Shown one piece after another: positions 1 through 8,633 of a DNA stretch of 64,000 bases (position 1 is its first letter; each line of letters starts with the position of its first letter). Source of the DNA: Clostridia bacterium (GTDB lineage Bacteria; Bacillota; Clostridia; Lachnospirales; Lachnospiraceae). A program made the translations under genes and the position numbers. The notes under the pieces were generated by a model that was not told the DNA's origin, searched no databases, and was given only the letters and a program-made list of their open reading frames with translations. Where the stretch lies: NCBI GenBank assembly GCA_910574475.1, contig CAJTAT010000001.1, positions 558,001 to 622,000 of the forward strand. Reading direction: 5' to 3'.

Positions 1-1271
1 TGTGATTCCTGATGCTTTAATATCTCCGCCCTGCATAAAGGCATCAGTTCTAATCGCTTATCAGGATAACCCAATAATTTACAAACTGCAAATTCTGTTA
101 CCTTGTGCGGTCTTTCACCCCCACTACCCCATAACTGTCTGGCTGCATCTTTTACCAATGGCAGTGATTCCCTGTCTATCTGCTTCCAGTCTTTAGGCTT
201 TGCCCCGCATTTCTGATGTGTTTCTTTTCCATAGCTGTATTTGCCATATCTCCCACCACCGACAGGCTTCACCACATTATAGGATGCATTTAATCTTTTT
301 GCTATTTCGGGATATTTCAATCCCTGTTTATGAAGCTCCCTTACCTTGTCATCAAATAGCTGTTCCTGTGTCCTGTCAGGCAACTCCATACTGCTTAGTT
401 TCTCTATCGGCACATGCAGGAACATGGCAATCTGGCACACTTCAAAGCAGTTGAGCCTGTAATTGTTAAATACTTTCTGTATCTGCCACAGTTCCGTCAA
501 TCCCTGTTCTGGCAACTCCTTATAAAATACCATAAAATCATCATAAAACTTTTGGATATTCCTCTGCTCTCCCCTGACCGAAAGGTATTCTGTACCTGAC
601 ATTACAGAATGTAGGAACTGCCCGACCACAATAGGATTCTTCATATCCATATCTGACTGGAAAACTGCTCCCACATATCCTGCAAGCTGCTTCTCAATTT
701 CATTCCCATAGATAATATCCATCTCTTTTATTTCCTGTTCTGCCGTAACCAGATTAGGGCTTGCTTTTCCGCTGATAATTGCAGAACTATTCAATAATTT
801 ACAGCCATGTACAGGACATACCCCCACTCCTGCCAACTGATGGCTTCTGTGCCAGTAGGATTCTCCATATAAGGTTCTATCTTCTTTAGCACATAAAGGG
901 CAATATCTCAAATACCTGTGTTCTCCATTCTTCTGTTTTGGAATGGCAAGCAGGTTGTTGTAATTTCCTCCCATACTGCACAGTGCTTCAAATGCCCTGT
1001 TTCTTCTCTCATAGGGCAGGAATCTTGCATAACAAGGAAACATGGTGTGTTTTTCAATCAGTTCAGCCATAGACATTTTCTTACATAGGTATTCTAATAT
1101 TTCTGGTTTCATTACATTCAGAAGCTCCATATCTGGTCTTACCCTTTTATTTATAAAGACATCTTCGGCACAAAATGTATATGCAGGATAACCGCTATGT
1201 ACATAAAGCCTCGCCAAAACACTATAGATAAGTTCATCTGGATAAATCTGTGGAAAATATGCAATCTCCAT
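1..1271 (-). CDS. tnsD: TnsD/TniQ-family target-selection protein of a Tn7-like element (partial, C-terminus outside window)
   Basis: Reading leftward from an ATG at 1271, the frame stays open to the window edge, giving about 423 residues with no stop. The N-terminus (MEIAYFPQIYPDELIYSVLAR) has the usual TniQ opening of aromatic residues followed by a DE-L-S-R segment. Around residues 120-155 there is a CPLC...H...CPVHG zinc-finger pattern (Cys-x2-Cys, then Cys-x2-His), which is the TniQ hallmark. TnsD/TniQ proteins recognise a fixed chromosomal site and recruit the TnsC ATPase. The start lies 13 nt after the tnsC stop, with an AAAGGGGTGG ribosome binding site. It is the last visible gene of the tnsABCD operon. 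The length seen already exceeds short TniQ proteins and fits a TnsD-type selector with a DNA-binding C-terminus. It is cut off at the window edge, so completeness cannot be judged. Confidence 0.85.
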   Translation of the reverse strand, partial: MEIAYFPQIYPDELIYSVLARLYVHSGYPAYTFCAEDVFINKRVRPDMELLNVMKPEILEYLCKKMSMAELIEKHTMFPCYARFLPYERRNRAFEALCSMGGNYNNLLAIPKQKNGEHRYLRYCPLCAKEDRTLYGESYWHRSHQLAGVGVCPVHGCKLLNSSAIISGKASPNLVTAEQEIKEMDIIYGNEIEKQLAGYVGAVFQSDMDMKNPIVVGQFLHSVMSGTEYLSVRGEQRNIQKFYDDFMVFYKELPEQGLTELWQIQKVFNNYRLNCFEVCQIAMFLHVPIEKLSSMELPDRTQEQLFDDKVRELHKQGLKYPEIAKRLNASYNVVKPVGGGRYGKYSYGKETHQKCGAKPKDWKQIDRESLPLVKDAARQLWGSGGERPHKVTEFAVCKLLGYPDKRLELMPLCRAEILKHQES

Positions 1272-1284
1272 GATACCACCCCTT

Positions 1285-2709
1285 TCAGACTGCAATCTCT
1301 GTGATGCTGATTTTCCCTTTTAACAGAGATAACATATCGCAACGATTCTTTTTCGCCAGTTCTGCAAGCTCCATAAAAGTCCAGTCAGAACTATCACCTT
1401 TATCCGCTGAATAAATGACAGGCTCCACATTATCCTCTGCCTTGTCAATACTGCCTGTGGCTCTGCCATCTTTGTCAGAATCTGTTTCCTGTGGCAGTAT
1501 ATCAGTCTCCTGTCTCTCTTTCACTGGCAGTACAGGATTCCCTTGTTTTTCTTCCTGGCCAAAATTGCCAACTACCTCTAATGCACTGTTTCCCTTTTTC
1601 TTTTTAACGGTATCTTTTTTTATCACCACAGATGGTCTGATATGGCTGTGCAGCATGTTCATCCTCTGCTCATATGCTTCATTCAAGGAAACAATATCCA
1701 ATATCTCCCTGTCATTTAAAATGCTTATCTCCTGTGCATCATGGATCAGGCTCACTACAACTGCAAGCACTCCTGCCGAATGTTCATAAAGCCATTGGAT
1801 AATGCTATCTGACAAATCAGATTCTTTCTGTATATACTGATATTGAAACAGGACAGTACAGAACTCCCTGAAATAGGCATTATATTCACAGCTTCCATAC
1901 CGAAGCCCTAAAGCTCTCCTTGCCAGATAATCAACACTCTCAAAGAAGACTTCCGCTTCTGGTGTTCCAACCATGCAGATAGAGATACCGCTGTTATTGA
2001 TAAGCTGTGTCAGCATCCCTACAAGACTTTTTCCCTGCCTGTGGTTGACAATATTCTGGATTTCATCTACCACTAACAAGCCGATATGATTTAGTGCTAT
2101 CTGACTGACACTGCCAATCAGCATATCTGTGGTTGCCCTTGCCCTTACCGCCATATCATAATAGTGAGTATCCAGCTCCATATCAATCTGCCGTAAAATC
2201 TGTAACAATAAGCTTTTCACGGAACAATCGAATGGACACTGGGCCACTACCGTAGGCAGAATCTTACAGAATGGCTTTTCCATTTCAATCACCCTGTTTT
2301 CTGTCGCAATAGTGATAGCTCTGCTTGTCGCACTTGATTTCCCGATTCCTGAACTGCCGATTATTGTAAAGCTATCTGACCCCCCTATGATACCCTGATA
2401 GCCATAATCAGAACCATCTACATCTCTTATCCTTTTGCCGTTCTCATTCCTCTGTTGTATTGCCAGCTTCCCCTCTTTCTTCTGTAAGCTCCTTAACATG
2501 GCAAGATATATCTTTGAATAGATTTCCTCTGACATCACAGAGGGCAGATAAATATTGTAGATTCCATTCAGTGCCATAAGTCTCTCCGATTTAGTTTTGG
2601 AGCGAATCTCCCCACCGTAAAATGGCTTTATCTCCAGTCTCCTTTTCAGTTCCTCCCCCGACAGCATGGGAGGCAGTTTCTCCACAATGTTCCATTTCTC
2701 CTTAAGCAT
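1285..2709 (-). CDS. tnsC: TnsC/TniB-type AAA+ ATPase of a Tn7-like transposon
   Basis: A 474-residue AAA+ protein. Walker A is GSSGIGKSS at about residues 118-126 and Walker B is LLVVDEIQN at about 211-219, followed by a sensor-like MVGTPEAE segment. TnsC proteins assemble on DNA with ATP, link the target selector (TnsD/TniQ) to the transposase and impose target immunity. The C-terminal ~120 residues are polar and low in complexity (many Glu, Gln, Asp, Lys), probably the partner-binding tail. The start codon overlaps the tnsB stop by 8 nt, which indicates translational coupling. tnsD follows 13 nt later. The family call is firm from the motifs and context; the interaction roles are taken from Tn7. 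Confidence 0.9.
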   Translation of the reverse strand: MLKEKWNIVEKLPPMLSGEELKRRLEIKPFYGGEIRSKTKSERLMALNGIYNIYLPSVMSEEIYSKIYLAMLRSLQKKEGKLAIQQRNENGKRIRDVDGSDYGYQGIIGGSDSFTIIGSSGIGKSSATSRAITIATENRVIEMEKPFCKILPTVVAQCPFDCSVKSLLLQILRQIDMELDTHYYDMAVRARATTDMLIGSVSQIALNHIGLLVVDEIQNIVNHRQGKSLVGMLTQLINNSGISICMVGTPEAEVFFESVDYLARRALGLRYGSCEYNAYFREFCTVLFQYQYIQKESDLSDSIIQWLYEHSAGVLAVVVSLIHDAQEISILNDREILDIVSLNEAYEQRMNMLHSHIRPSVVIKKDTVKKKKGNSALEVVGNFGQEEKQGNPVLPVKERQETDILPQETDSDKDGRATGSIDKAEDNVEPVIYSADKGDSSDWTFMELAELAKKNRCDMLSLLKGKISITEIAV

Positions 2710-4606
2710 TTACCGCCACTTCCTTTCCAAAGTCCTTATGAAGCCTTTTCTGCTCCTTTTCCCTGTTTGCCCTAATATTCTTAATAGATGGCTTTTTCTG
2801 TCCTCCTGATGCCCCTGCCACCGCACTGATATGTCCTGCAAGGTCTATTTCTGCCTGTATCTTATTCTCTGTCTCCTGCCTAATTAAATCCCTCTGCCGC
2901 TGCTTCATGGCCTGTACTCCTGTTAAATCTTTCTCCCTAAATCTGCTTTCAATCAAATCAAAGGGAATATACACACCATTTTCAATCAGCCATATCTGGC
3001 ATACATTATCAGGATTATAAGCGACAGTACATTCTTTCCCATTCAGGTACTGCTCCCTGAACAGCTTGTTATGGTAATGCATCCCATTCACCGACAGTCC
3101 AAACCTTGTGAATCTTCCTGTTGCCCTGGGGAGCAATGTCAAAATGAGCCGTTCCTTATCAACTGTTATCAGATTGCATCCATCCTGACCACAGCCATAA
3201 TTCCATATCTCATTTGCATAAGGTTTAATTTCCTGCGAAAGCATTTCCTCTGTATAGGGGAAGTTCTCTAAAACCCTGTTGCAATTATAGAACAGGATAC
3301 AATGAATGATTATCTTCTCAAAGTCTGCCATGGTCAGACAGGCATCTTTCCTGTAATCATGTACCCCTCTTTCCTGAAAATCAGGTTCCACAACCCCTTT
3401 TCCTTTGAGCTGGTTTTTATAATAACCCTGTATGCAGTCAAAGAACTTCTCCACTTTGGACTTCAATTCTGGTCGATAGGATGGCAGGTTGATTACCTGT
3501 ATTCCCAAGTCTGTTATCTGCTCAAATACAGCCCCTTTGTATTCGCACCCCATATCGGTAACAAGCTTTCCCGATAACCTGTTACAATTCCAATCTTCCC
3601 GACTGATTTCAATACCAAAAGACCTGCAGTGTTCCACCTTGTCGGATATGATATTCAGCATCAGATTTCTAAGGCTGTATACACCGCCCTCCCATGAAAG
3701 CGTATACCCACAGCACAGACCACTGTAGGCATCCACACAGGCAGTCAGAATAGGTCTGCCGACAATGCCCCCTGATTCATTTATGAGATAGATGTCAAGT
3801 GTTGTTGCATCCAGCATCCCCACTCCCACATTGGGAGCAAATGCCTGTACCCCATCCCCTGTCAGCGGTCTCTGATTCCTCTGGTAGTATGACAATCCAT
3901 TCCTGCTGATAAACTCTGTCTGTTTTGAATTGTATTTGCGGAAAAAATAGCGGAACTGATACAATGATGGATACACATTTAACAGCTTCCCCTCTCCATC
4001 TAAATAGGAATCTCTTAACATCATGGTATAGACATTCTTCAAGGTTCGCTTCTTCGTGGTGTAATAATACTTATTCAGGGCTTTCCGCATGTTCTTTTCA
4101 TCCTGTGTCAATGCCCTGTCTGTATTCCTCTCCTGTGGGGCAAGGCTTCTGATATCCTGTGACGAAAGATATTCACAGAGATACTTCCTCACCGATTGCT
4201 TACTGATACCATGTTCCTCTGCCATCTTTGCTATCAATTCGCTCCGCATGGATTCATTATCCACGAAAGGCAGTATTGCAGAAATGATGTTATATCTCTG
4301 ATAGATGGTCTTCCTCACATCAGGGCTGTAATCTTCCAGAATGTCAAAATCTGCTTCCCCTGACTGTTTGATTTCCTTTTCCTCTATAAAATCATTTAGC
4401 TTCTCAATCTCCATCCATACAGGCATGGTCTTCTTAATGCAGTCAATCACAAGGATTTCTTCATCTGCTATCGCAAGCACTCTGAAAATCTGCTCTGTAT
4501 CTCCGATACTGTTTCCCTTTATTTCCGAATCTCCCTGCCCCTTAATCTGAACCTCTCTATTTTTCCTTTTCAGAAGCATATTTTTCTTTAAGTTCTCCTT
4601 ATCCAT
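2702..4606 (-). CDS. tnsB: TnsB DDE transposase of a Tn7-like transposon
   Basis: About 634 residues from the ATG at 4606. The frame is open further upstream, but the 4606 ATG has a GAGGGGG ribosome binding site and overlaps the tnsA stop, so it is preferred. An N-terminal helix-turn-helix-like region (SKQSVRKYL, about residues 135-145) precedes an rve/RNase H core. The catalytic triad is visible as D in GMLDATTLD (about 266), D in LVTDMGCEY (about 351) and E in SKVEKFF (about 386), with the PELKSKVE spacing typical of the Mu/Tn7/Tn5053 group. A C-terminal Mu-transposase-like beta domain follows. TnsB binds the transposon ends and makes the 3' cuts and strand transfer. The lysine- and glutamine-rich C-terminus is the likely TnsC contact. 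Confidence 0.93.
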   Translation of the reverse strand: MDKENLKKNMLLKRKNREVQIKGQGDSEIKGNSIGDTEQIFRVLAIADEEILVIDCIKKTMPVWMEIEKLNDFIEEKEIKQSGEADFDILEDYSPDVRKTIYQRYNIISAILPFVDNESMRSELIAKMAEEHGISKQSVRKYLCEYLSSQDIRSLAPQERNTDRALTQDEKNMRKALNKYYYTTKKRTLKNVYTMMLRDSYLDGEGKLLNVYPSLYQFRYFFRKYNSKQTEFISRNGLSYYQRNQRPLTGDGVQAFAPNVGVGMLDATTLDIYLINESGGIVGRPILTACVDAYSGLCCGYTLSWEGGVYSLRNLMLNIISDKVEHCRSFGIEISREDWNCNRLSGKLVTDMGCEYKGAVFEQITDLGIQVINLPSYRPELKSKVEKFFDCIQGYYKNQLKGKGVVEPDFQERGVHDYRKDACLTMADFEKIIIHCILFYNCNRVLENFPYTEEMLSQEIKPYANEIWNYGCGQDGCNLITVDKERLILTLLPRATGRFTRFGLSVNGMHYHNKLFREQYLNGKECTVAYNPDNVCQIWLIENGVYIPFDLIESRFREKDLTGVQAMKQRQRDLIRQETENKIQAEIDLAGHISAVAGASGGQKKPSIKNIRANREKEQKRLHKDFGKEVAVNA

Positions 4607-4955
4607 TGAAAGCCCCCTCTTTCTCAACCACAATCCCCCAGTCGCTAACTCCATGCCTTAACCAGAAATCCTTTGAAGCCTGCAACAGCTTCACTGTCAA
4701 TGGCTTTGTGAGATGCTTCCTTTCCACACACTCCCTGACCATCAAATCATTGTCTGCCTTAACACAGACAAAATCAGAAGTATAACCGCCATCCATGCCA
4801 TCCAGCAGGACATTCACCCGAAAGCTTTTAATGTCCTCTGAACCATTTAACAGGTCAGCATAGGCAAATTGGATGGCATCAAATGTCCTGCATACATCCT
4901 CACATTTAAGTAGCTTCCTCTTTTCACATCTTCCCTTAAAATTCTTCTTTCTCAC
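4599..4955 (-). CDS. tnsA: TnsA-like endonuclease, short form
   Basis: A small 118-residue protein. The middle contains YTSDFVC...VRECVERKHL, matching the D...(E/Q)xK restriction-endonuclease-like core of TnsA, followed by a helix and a WGIVVEKEG strand. TnsA makes the 5' cuts so that Tn7-like elements excise instead of forming cointegrates. At 118 residues it is less than half the length of Tn7 TnsA (about 270) and appears to keep only the N-terminal nuclease domain, without the C-terminal TnsC-binding domain. The start is a GTG with GGAGGT eight bases upstream. It is first in the operon and nearest the transposon end, as in Tn7. The call rests on the core motif plus position; activity of the short form is unproven. 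Confidence 0.75.
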   Translation of the reverse strand: MRKKNFKGRCEKRKLLKCEDVCRTFDAIQFAYADLLNGSEDIKSFRVNVLLDGMDGGYTSDFVCVKADNDLMVRECVERKHLTKPLTVKLLQASKDFWLRHGVSDWGIVVEKEGAFNG

Positions 4956-5015
4956 TATGAGACACCTCCAATGTCAGGAATCACAGGTATTCAGGCTATA
5001 CAGCTTTTGTACCAC

Positions 5016-5257
5016 TTTTTGGGAAATCCCCAAAAACAGACACCCTTTTCCCAAAAACGAAAATCCCCAAAAACGGCAAAACAGGCCTTTCATTTTTGGG
5101 AAACAGGAATCCCCATTTTACGGGCACTCCCAAAACCAAATCCCCAAAAATCAGCTCCCAAAAATGGTTTTGGGGAAATTCTCCCTGTTCAGGGGCAACC
5201 CCGATTATCCTCAAAAGGCAATCTCGCATATCCTCGCCCCATTTTTCCCAAAAATAA
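5016..5257. repeat. Array of TCCC(C)AAAAA motifs at the transposon end (probable TnsB binding sites)
   Basis: Between tnsA and guaA the sequence is full of one short motif. TCCC(C)AAAA(A) occurs in direct orientation near 5027, 5049, 5064, 5128, 5141, 5156 and 5246, and inverted near 5016, 5093 and 5168. A further inverted copy sits at 5431. Some neighbours are 13-22 bp apart. Multiple transposase sites clustered within a few hundred bases of the end are expected for Tn7-like elements. The motif and its copies are seen directly; TnsB binding is inferred from position. Open frames here (for example 4873-5316) are products of the repetitive bases and not genes. Confidence 0.6.
5192..5213. repeat. 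Internal copy of the candidate terminal repeat
   Basis: GGGGCAACCCCGATTATCCT at 5192-5211 closely matches GGGGCTACCCCAGATTGCCC at 5436-5455. Both have the form GGGGC(A/T)ACCCC, then GATT, then CCTCA. This is the inner copy of a roughly 22-25 bp direct repeat whose outer copy may form the transposon terminus. Confidence 0.45.
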
Positions 5258-5367
5258 CACAGAAGCAAAATACACGGGAAAACTCTCCCTCTGATTCAAA
5301 CCGTATTGACACCTGATACCTCTCAATCCCTCTATTTTCAAGGCTTTCTCTCTCCATCCCTCTAACT

Positions 5368-5413
5368 TAAAATGACCTCATAGAAAGGAATCTTCCTCTC
5401 TACAAGGTCATTT
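5368..5413 (-). terminator. Hairpin, likely terminator for leftward (guaA) transcription
   Basis: AAATGACCT (from 5369) pairs with AGGTCATTT (to 5413). The inner arms AGAAAGGAA / TTCCTCTCT extend the stem to about 20 bp. Read leftward it is followed by TTTTAAGTT, a modest U-tract. If the candidate terminus at 5460 is right, this terminator lies inside the transposon and would insulate the tns operon from guaA read-through. Confidence 0.55.
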
Positions 5414-5435
5414 GAACTTACTCTATTCTCTTTTT

Positions 5436-5460
5436 GGGGCTACCCCAGATTGCCCTCACA
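5436..5460. mobile_element. Candidate guaA-proximal terminus of the Tn7-like element
   Basis: Read leftward from 5460 the sequence starts TGTGAGGGCAATCTGGGG, so the end would be a TGT...ACA terminus as in Tn7. It is the outer copy of the repeat at 5192-5213 and abuts an inverted TCCCCAAAAA-type motif at 5431-5440. The next five bases outward, GGATA (5461-5465), would be the target duplication. The terminus would lie 31 bp past the guaA stop (5492-5494), close to the 25 bp seen for Tn7 and glmS. Caveat: GGATAATCGGG (5461-5471) is also present inverted at 5200-5210, so the true boundary may be slightly further right. The left end is outside the window and cannot be compared. Confidence 0.4.
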
Positions 5461-5491
5461 GGATAATCGGGTGTGCCTCTGGATAATTTCA

Positions 5492-7033
5492 TCACTCAAA
5501 TTCAATCGTCCCCGGCGGCTTAGAAGTCAAATCATATACTACCCGATTAACCCCCTTCACCTCATTAATAATCCTACTAGTCACCTTAAACAACACCTCA
5601 TAGGGAATCTCAGCGCACTCCGCCGTCATAAAATCACTGGTACTCACTGCCCGCAGCGCCACTGCATAATCATAGGTCCGAAAATCCCCCATCACTCCCA
5701 CAGACCGCATATTCGTAAGCCCTGCAAAATACTGCCCAAGCCCCTTATCCAGCCCCGCTTTAGTAATCTCCTCCCTATAAATAGCATCTGCCTCCTGAAC
5801 AATCCGAACCTTCTCTTCCGTGACTTCACCGATAATACGAATCCCAAGTCCCGGCCCCGGAAATGGTTGACGATAGACAAGGTATTCTGGAATCCCCAGT
5901 TCCAGGCCAGCCTTGCGGACTTCATCCTTAAATAACATTCGAAGGGGCTCAATAATCTCCTTAAAATCTACCACACTTGGCAGGCCACCCACATTATGGT
6001 GTGATTTGATCACTGCTGATTTCCCAAGCCCTGACTCAATCACATCTGGGTAAATGGTTCCTTGTACCAGGAAATCCACTGCTCCGATTTTCTTTGCCTC
6101 CTCCTCAAATACACGGATAAACTCAGCGCCAATAATTTTTCGCTTTTCTTCTGGCTCGCTCACACCTTTTAGCTTCTCATAATATCTCTGTTGAGCATTT
6201 ACACGAATAAAATTAAGTTCATAAGGTCCGTCAGGACCAAAGACTTCTTCCACCTCGTCGCCCTCGTTTTTCCGAAGCAAACCGTGATCTACAAACACAC
6301 AAGTCAACTGCTTTCCAATAGCCTTAGAAAGCAAAACGGCCGCTACAGAGGAATCCACACCTCCAGACAGGGCACAGAGTACTTTGCCATCTCCTACTTT
6401 TTCCCGTATCTGCTGAATCGTATCTTCCACAAAAGATCCCATCTGCCAGTCGCCAGAGCAGCCACACACATCATAGACAAAGTTGCGCAGCATCTTCTGT
6501 CCTTCTTTTGTATGCATCACCTCCGGGTGGAACTGAGTTGCATATAACTTTCGATGAGGACATTCCATAGCTGCCACAGGGCAGACTGCAGTGTGAGCCG
6601 TCACCCGAAAGCCCTCAGGAACACTTTCAATATAATCTGTATGACTCATCCACACAACTGTGGAGGGCTCCACATTCTGAAACAGAACAGAAGTCTTGTC
6701 CACCTGAACTTCTGTATGACCATATTCACTGACTGGAGCTGTCTTGACTACCCCGCCCAAAGCATGGGCCATTTCCTGAGATCCGTAGCAGATACCCAGA
6801 ATTGGGATGCCCAGTTCAAAAATCTCTTTCTGATAATGAGGGGAAGCCTCATCATATACACTGTTAGGCCCGCCTGTAAAAATAATTCCCCTGGGATTCA
6901 TCTCTTTGAGTTTATCCAGGCTGACTGTATAAGGATGTACTTCACAATATACATTACATTCTCTTACTCTGCGGGCAATCAACTGATTGTACTGGCCGCC
7001 AAAATCCAGTACGATGACCATTTCTCTATCCAC
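5492..7033 (-). CDS. guaA: GMP synthase (glutamine-hydrolysing)
   Basis: 513 residues, normal family length. It converts XMP, glutamine and ATP to GMP in the cytoplasm. The N-terminal class I glutamine amidotransferase carries the nucleophile in GICYGSQ (about residue 83) and the HPE pair in TQFHPEV. The ATP-pyrophosphatase domain has the PP-loop LSGGVDSS (about 221). The dimerisation domain ends in PPGTIEFE, as usual. The start is GTG at 7033, supported by AGGAGG seven bases upstream; an in-frame ATG four codons later is less well placed. It has tandem stops (TGATGA). It is monocistronic, with a hairpin upstream that separates it from the sugar-acid operon. Its 3' end is the likely attachment site of the adjacent Tn7-like element. 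Confidence 0.98.
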   Translation of the reverse strand: MDREMVIVLDFGGQYNQLIARRVRECNVYCEVHPYTVSLDKLKEMNPRGIIFTGGPNSVYDEASPHYQKEIFELGIPILGICYGSQEMAHALGGVVKTAPVSEYGHTEVQVDKTSVLFQNVEPSTVVWMSHTDYIESVPEGFRVTAHTAVCPVAAMECPHRKLYATQFHPEVMHTKEGQKMLRNFVYDVCGCSGDWQMGSFVEDTIQQIREKVGDGKVLCALSGGVDSSVAAVLLSKAIGKQLTCVFVDHGLLRKNEGDEVEEVFGPDGPYELNFIRVNAQQRYYEKLKGVSEPEEKRKIIGAEFIRVFEEEAKKIGAVDFLVQGTIYPDVIESGLGKSAVIKSHHNVGGLPSVVDFKEIIEPLRMLFKDEVRKAGLELGIPEYLVYRQPFPGPGLGIRIIGEVTEEKVRIVQEADAIYREEITKAGLDKGLGQYFAGLTNMRSVGVMGDFRTYDYAVALRAVSTSDFMTAECAEIPYEVLFKVTSRIINEVKGVNRVVYDLTSKPPGTIEFE

Positions 7034-7126
7034 TGTTACCCCTCCTAATTTAATCTTTTACGATTTTAACATATTATAATGGAAGTTTCTATATGTTTCT
7101 ATCCTTTTATAAATCGATATACAGCA

Positions 7127-7170
7127 AAGGCATCGCTCAATCATATCAATTGTATGATTTCGCGACGCCT
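7127..7170 (-). terminator. Hairpin between uxaE-like gene and guaA
   Basis: AAGGCATCGC (7127-7136) pairs with GCGACGCCT (7162-7170), with one mismatch. AATCAT/ATGATT extends the stem around a short loop. The T-run lies on the + side (CTTTTTCT), with only TTTGCTG on the - side, so termination may be stronger in the + direction. Its position just after the 7184 stop suggests it ends the leftward operon. Confidence 0.65.
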
Positions 7171-7183
7171 CTTTTTCTATATT

Positions 7184-8614
7184 CTATATCTTCTCCTTCA
7201 ATAAATCAATATGCTTCGTAAAATGCTTCCAAATGACTTCTTCGTATTCCCGCTCAAATTTCTTCATATCTGCGAAGAACCTGGGGTTAATTTCTGGATT
7301 AGTCAATTGATAGCCGTATGTTATATGCAGAAGCTGCCTGGCATCGTTTTCTTCCAGATATTCAGGAAGCTGTGTGTCTGTCAAGCTGTCCAATGGACGG
7401 ATTCTGCCAGGGTTACAGTGCACTACATAGTAGGTGCTTGCTTCGTCAAAATGAGCCAGAGCATTTCGGTACATCATGCGGAAAAAGTCGGGATCTTCCT
7501 GTGCAATTATACGAAGGGCCTCAAGCCAACTGGTCCCGGACGTCTTTAGATGGAAGCGGCCTTCCGAAAGTTCTCCAACAGCTGAAAATACGGAAAATTT
7601 ATCGCTTCCTGAGTGTACGCTGATCTTGTAGCCGAAAAAATTCGCTATCTTCACATGTCGGGTAAAATCATCGCGGAATGCGTCCAGATCGCCGATATAA
7701 TCGACAGCCTTCTGGAATTCTCCCACAAATCGGGGAGCCATAGAATTTACAAAGACTCCAGCTTTTCTCACCTCATTTGCCACAAAGAAGTGTGCCTCCG
7801 GGGAAGTAGTAAAGCTGGTCTCGTCCAGGGAAATCTCCAAGTCAATATTCCGCGGACGCGTCTCTATCTGCGTCTGATACACATTCACCACCAGGTCAAC
7901 GGCCGGAAGGAAGCACACAGCAATCTCCTGAAGCGCCTCCTCAGTGAATATAAGACCAAGTTCTGAAAAGCTATTTTCCAGATACGTTTTTTCCAGTTCT
8001 TTGCGACGTTCGTCTGGAAGCTCCAGATACGCAGTAGCAGCCTCCTGCCCTTTCACCTCCCGCAACACGTCTGAGCAGTCCAGGGTAATCATACTGTAGC
8101 CACAATCCAGCGCATACTTAATGTCCTCAACAGTCTTTAAATGGTCGCCGTCTGCTCCATAACCCGTCTTCCAGCCAGCCTTAAATACTGACCAGGCAGC
8201 TGCATCCAATACATCCTCGTAAGTTCGGTTTGTCAGGGTCAGCTCCCGTTTGCTCTGCTGGGCCAGGATTGGGAAAACGTTTCTCCCTTCTATGGCTGAA
8301 AGGTGCGCACAGGAGGCGCATCCCAAACGGTCGCCAAAACCTATGGAAATTCCCGCCCGCCCGGCTGCCCTGGGCTTTGTGTAAGACAGGAAACGGTTGA
8401 GCGCTAACCGATTCTCATGATCCAGTGGACATACTTTCACATCTCCTCTCACGTTTCCCTCAAATTGGCTCAAAACTCCCTCCTCTCCTGCAACCACGAG
8501 AACGTCCGTCTCTCCTGTCCGCTTCAGGGCAAAAGCCGCCTGTTCTGTCTCCACCAGAGACTTCGGATAAAGTCCTTCTCTGTAGGTATTCAATAATTCT
8601 ATATATCCAGACAT
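7184..8614 (-). CDS. uxaE: Tagaturonate/fructuronate epimerase, UxaE family
   Basis: 476 residues. Family-type segments are GFGDRLG...H (about 90-105), FPILAQQSKREL, GYGADGDHLK, SLDETSFTTSP and SVHSGSDKFS, all in the order known from the Thermotoga UxaE family. These enzymes epimerise tagaturonate and fructuronate (5-keto-hexuronates) and use a divalent metal held by Asp/His residues. The gene starts 19 nt after the transketolase C-subunit gene, with GGAGG nine bases upstream. It is the last gene of the GAPDH-PGK-transketolase operon. uxaB and uxaA, which act on the same intermediate, are about 30 kb away in this window. The family call is strong; the exact substrate stereochemistry is inferred. 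Confidence 0.82.
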   Translation of the reverse strand: MSGYIELLNTYREGLYPKSLVETEQAAFALKRTGETDVLVVAGEEGVLSQFEGNVRGDVKVCPLDHENRLALNRFLSYTKPRAAGRAGISIGFGDRLGCASCAHLSAIEGRNVFPILAQQSKRELTLTNRTYEDVLDAAAWSVFKAGWKTGYGADGDHLKTVEDIKYALDCGYSMITLDCSDVLREVKGQEAATAYLELPDERRKELEKTYLENSFSELGLIFTEEALQEIAVCFLPAVDLVVNVYQTQIETRPRNIDLEISLDETSFTTSPEAHFFVANEVRKAGVFVNSMAPRFVGEFQKAVDYIGDLDAFRDDFTRHVKIANFFGYKISVHSGSDKFSVFSAVGELSEGRFHLKTSGTSWLEALRIIAQEDPDFFRMMYRNALAHFDEASTYYVVHCNPGRIRPLDSLTDTQLPEYLEENDARQLLHITYGYQLTNPEINPRFFADMKKFEREYEEVIWKHFTKHIDLLKEKI

Positions 8615-8633
8615 TCGTTCCGTCCTCCATCTT

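Noticed and set aside
5016..5257. Possible CRISPR array in the TCCCCAAAAA region
   Set aside because: The repeat core is only about 10 bp, spacing is irregular and orientation mixed, and there are no unique 30 bp spacers or cas genes. It fits transposon-end sites better.
4873..5316. Overlapping open frames on both strands near the transposon end
   Set aside because: They consist of the repetitive CCCCAAAA sequence, have no ribosome binding site and no protein-like composition.
7034..7126. Purine riboswitch upstream of guaA
   Set aside because: The space to the preceding hairpin is under 100 bp and shows none of the conserved purine riboswitch core pairs.
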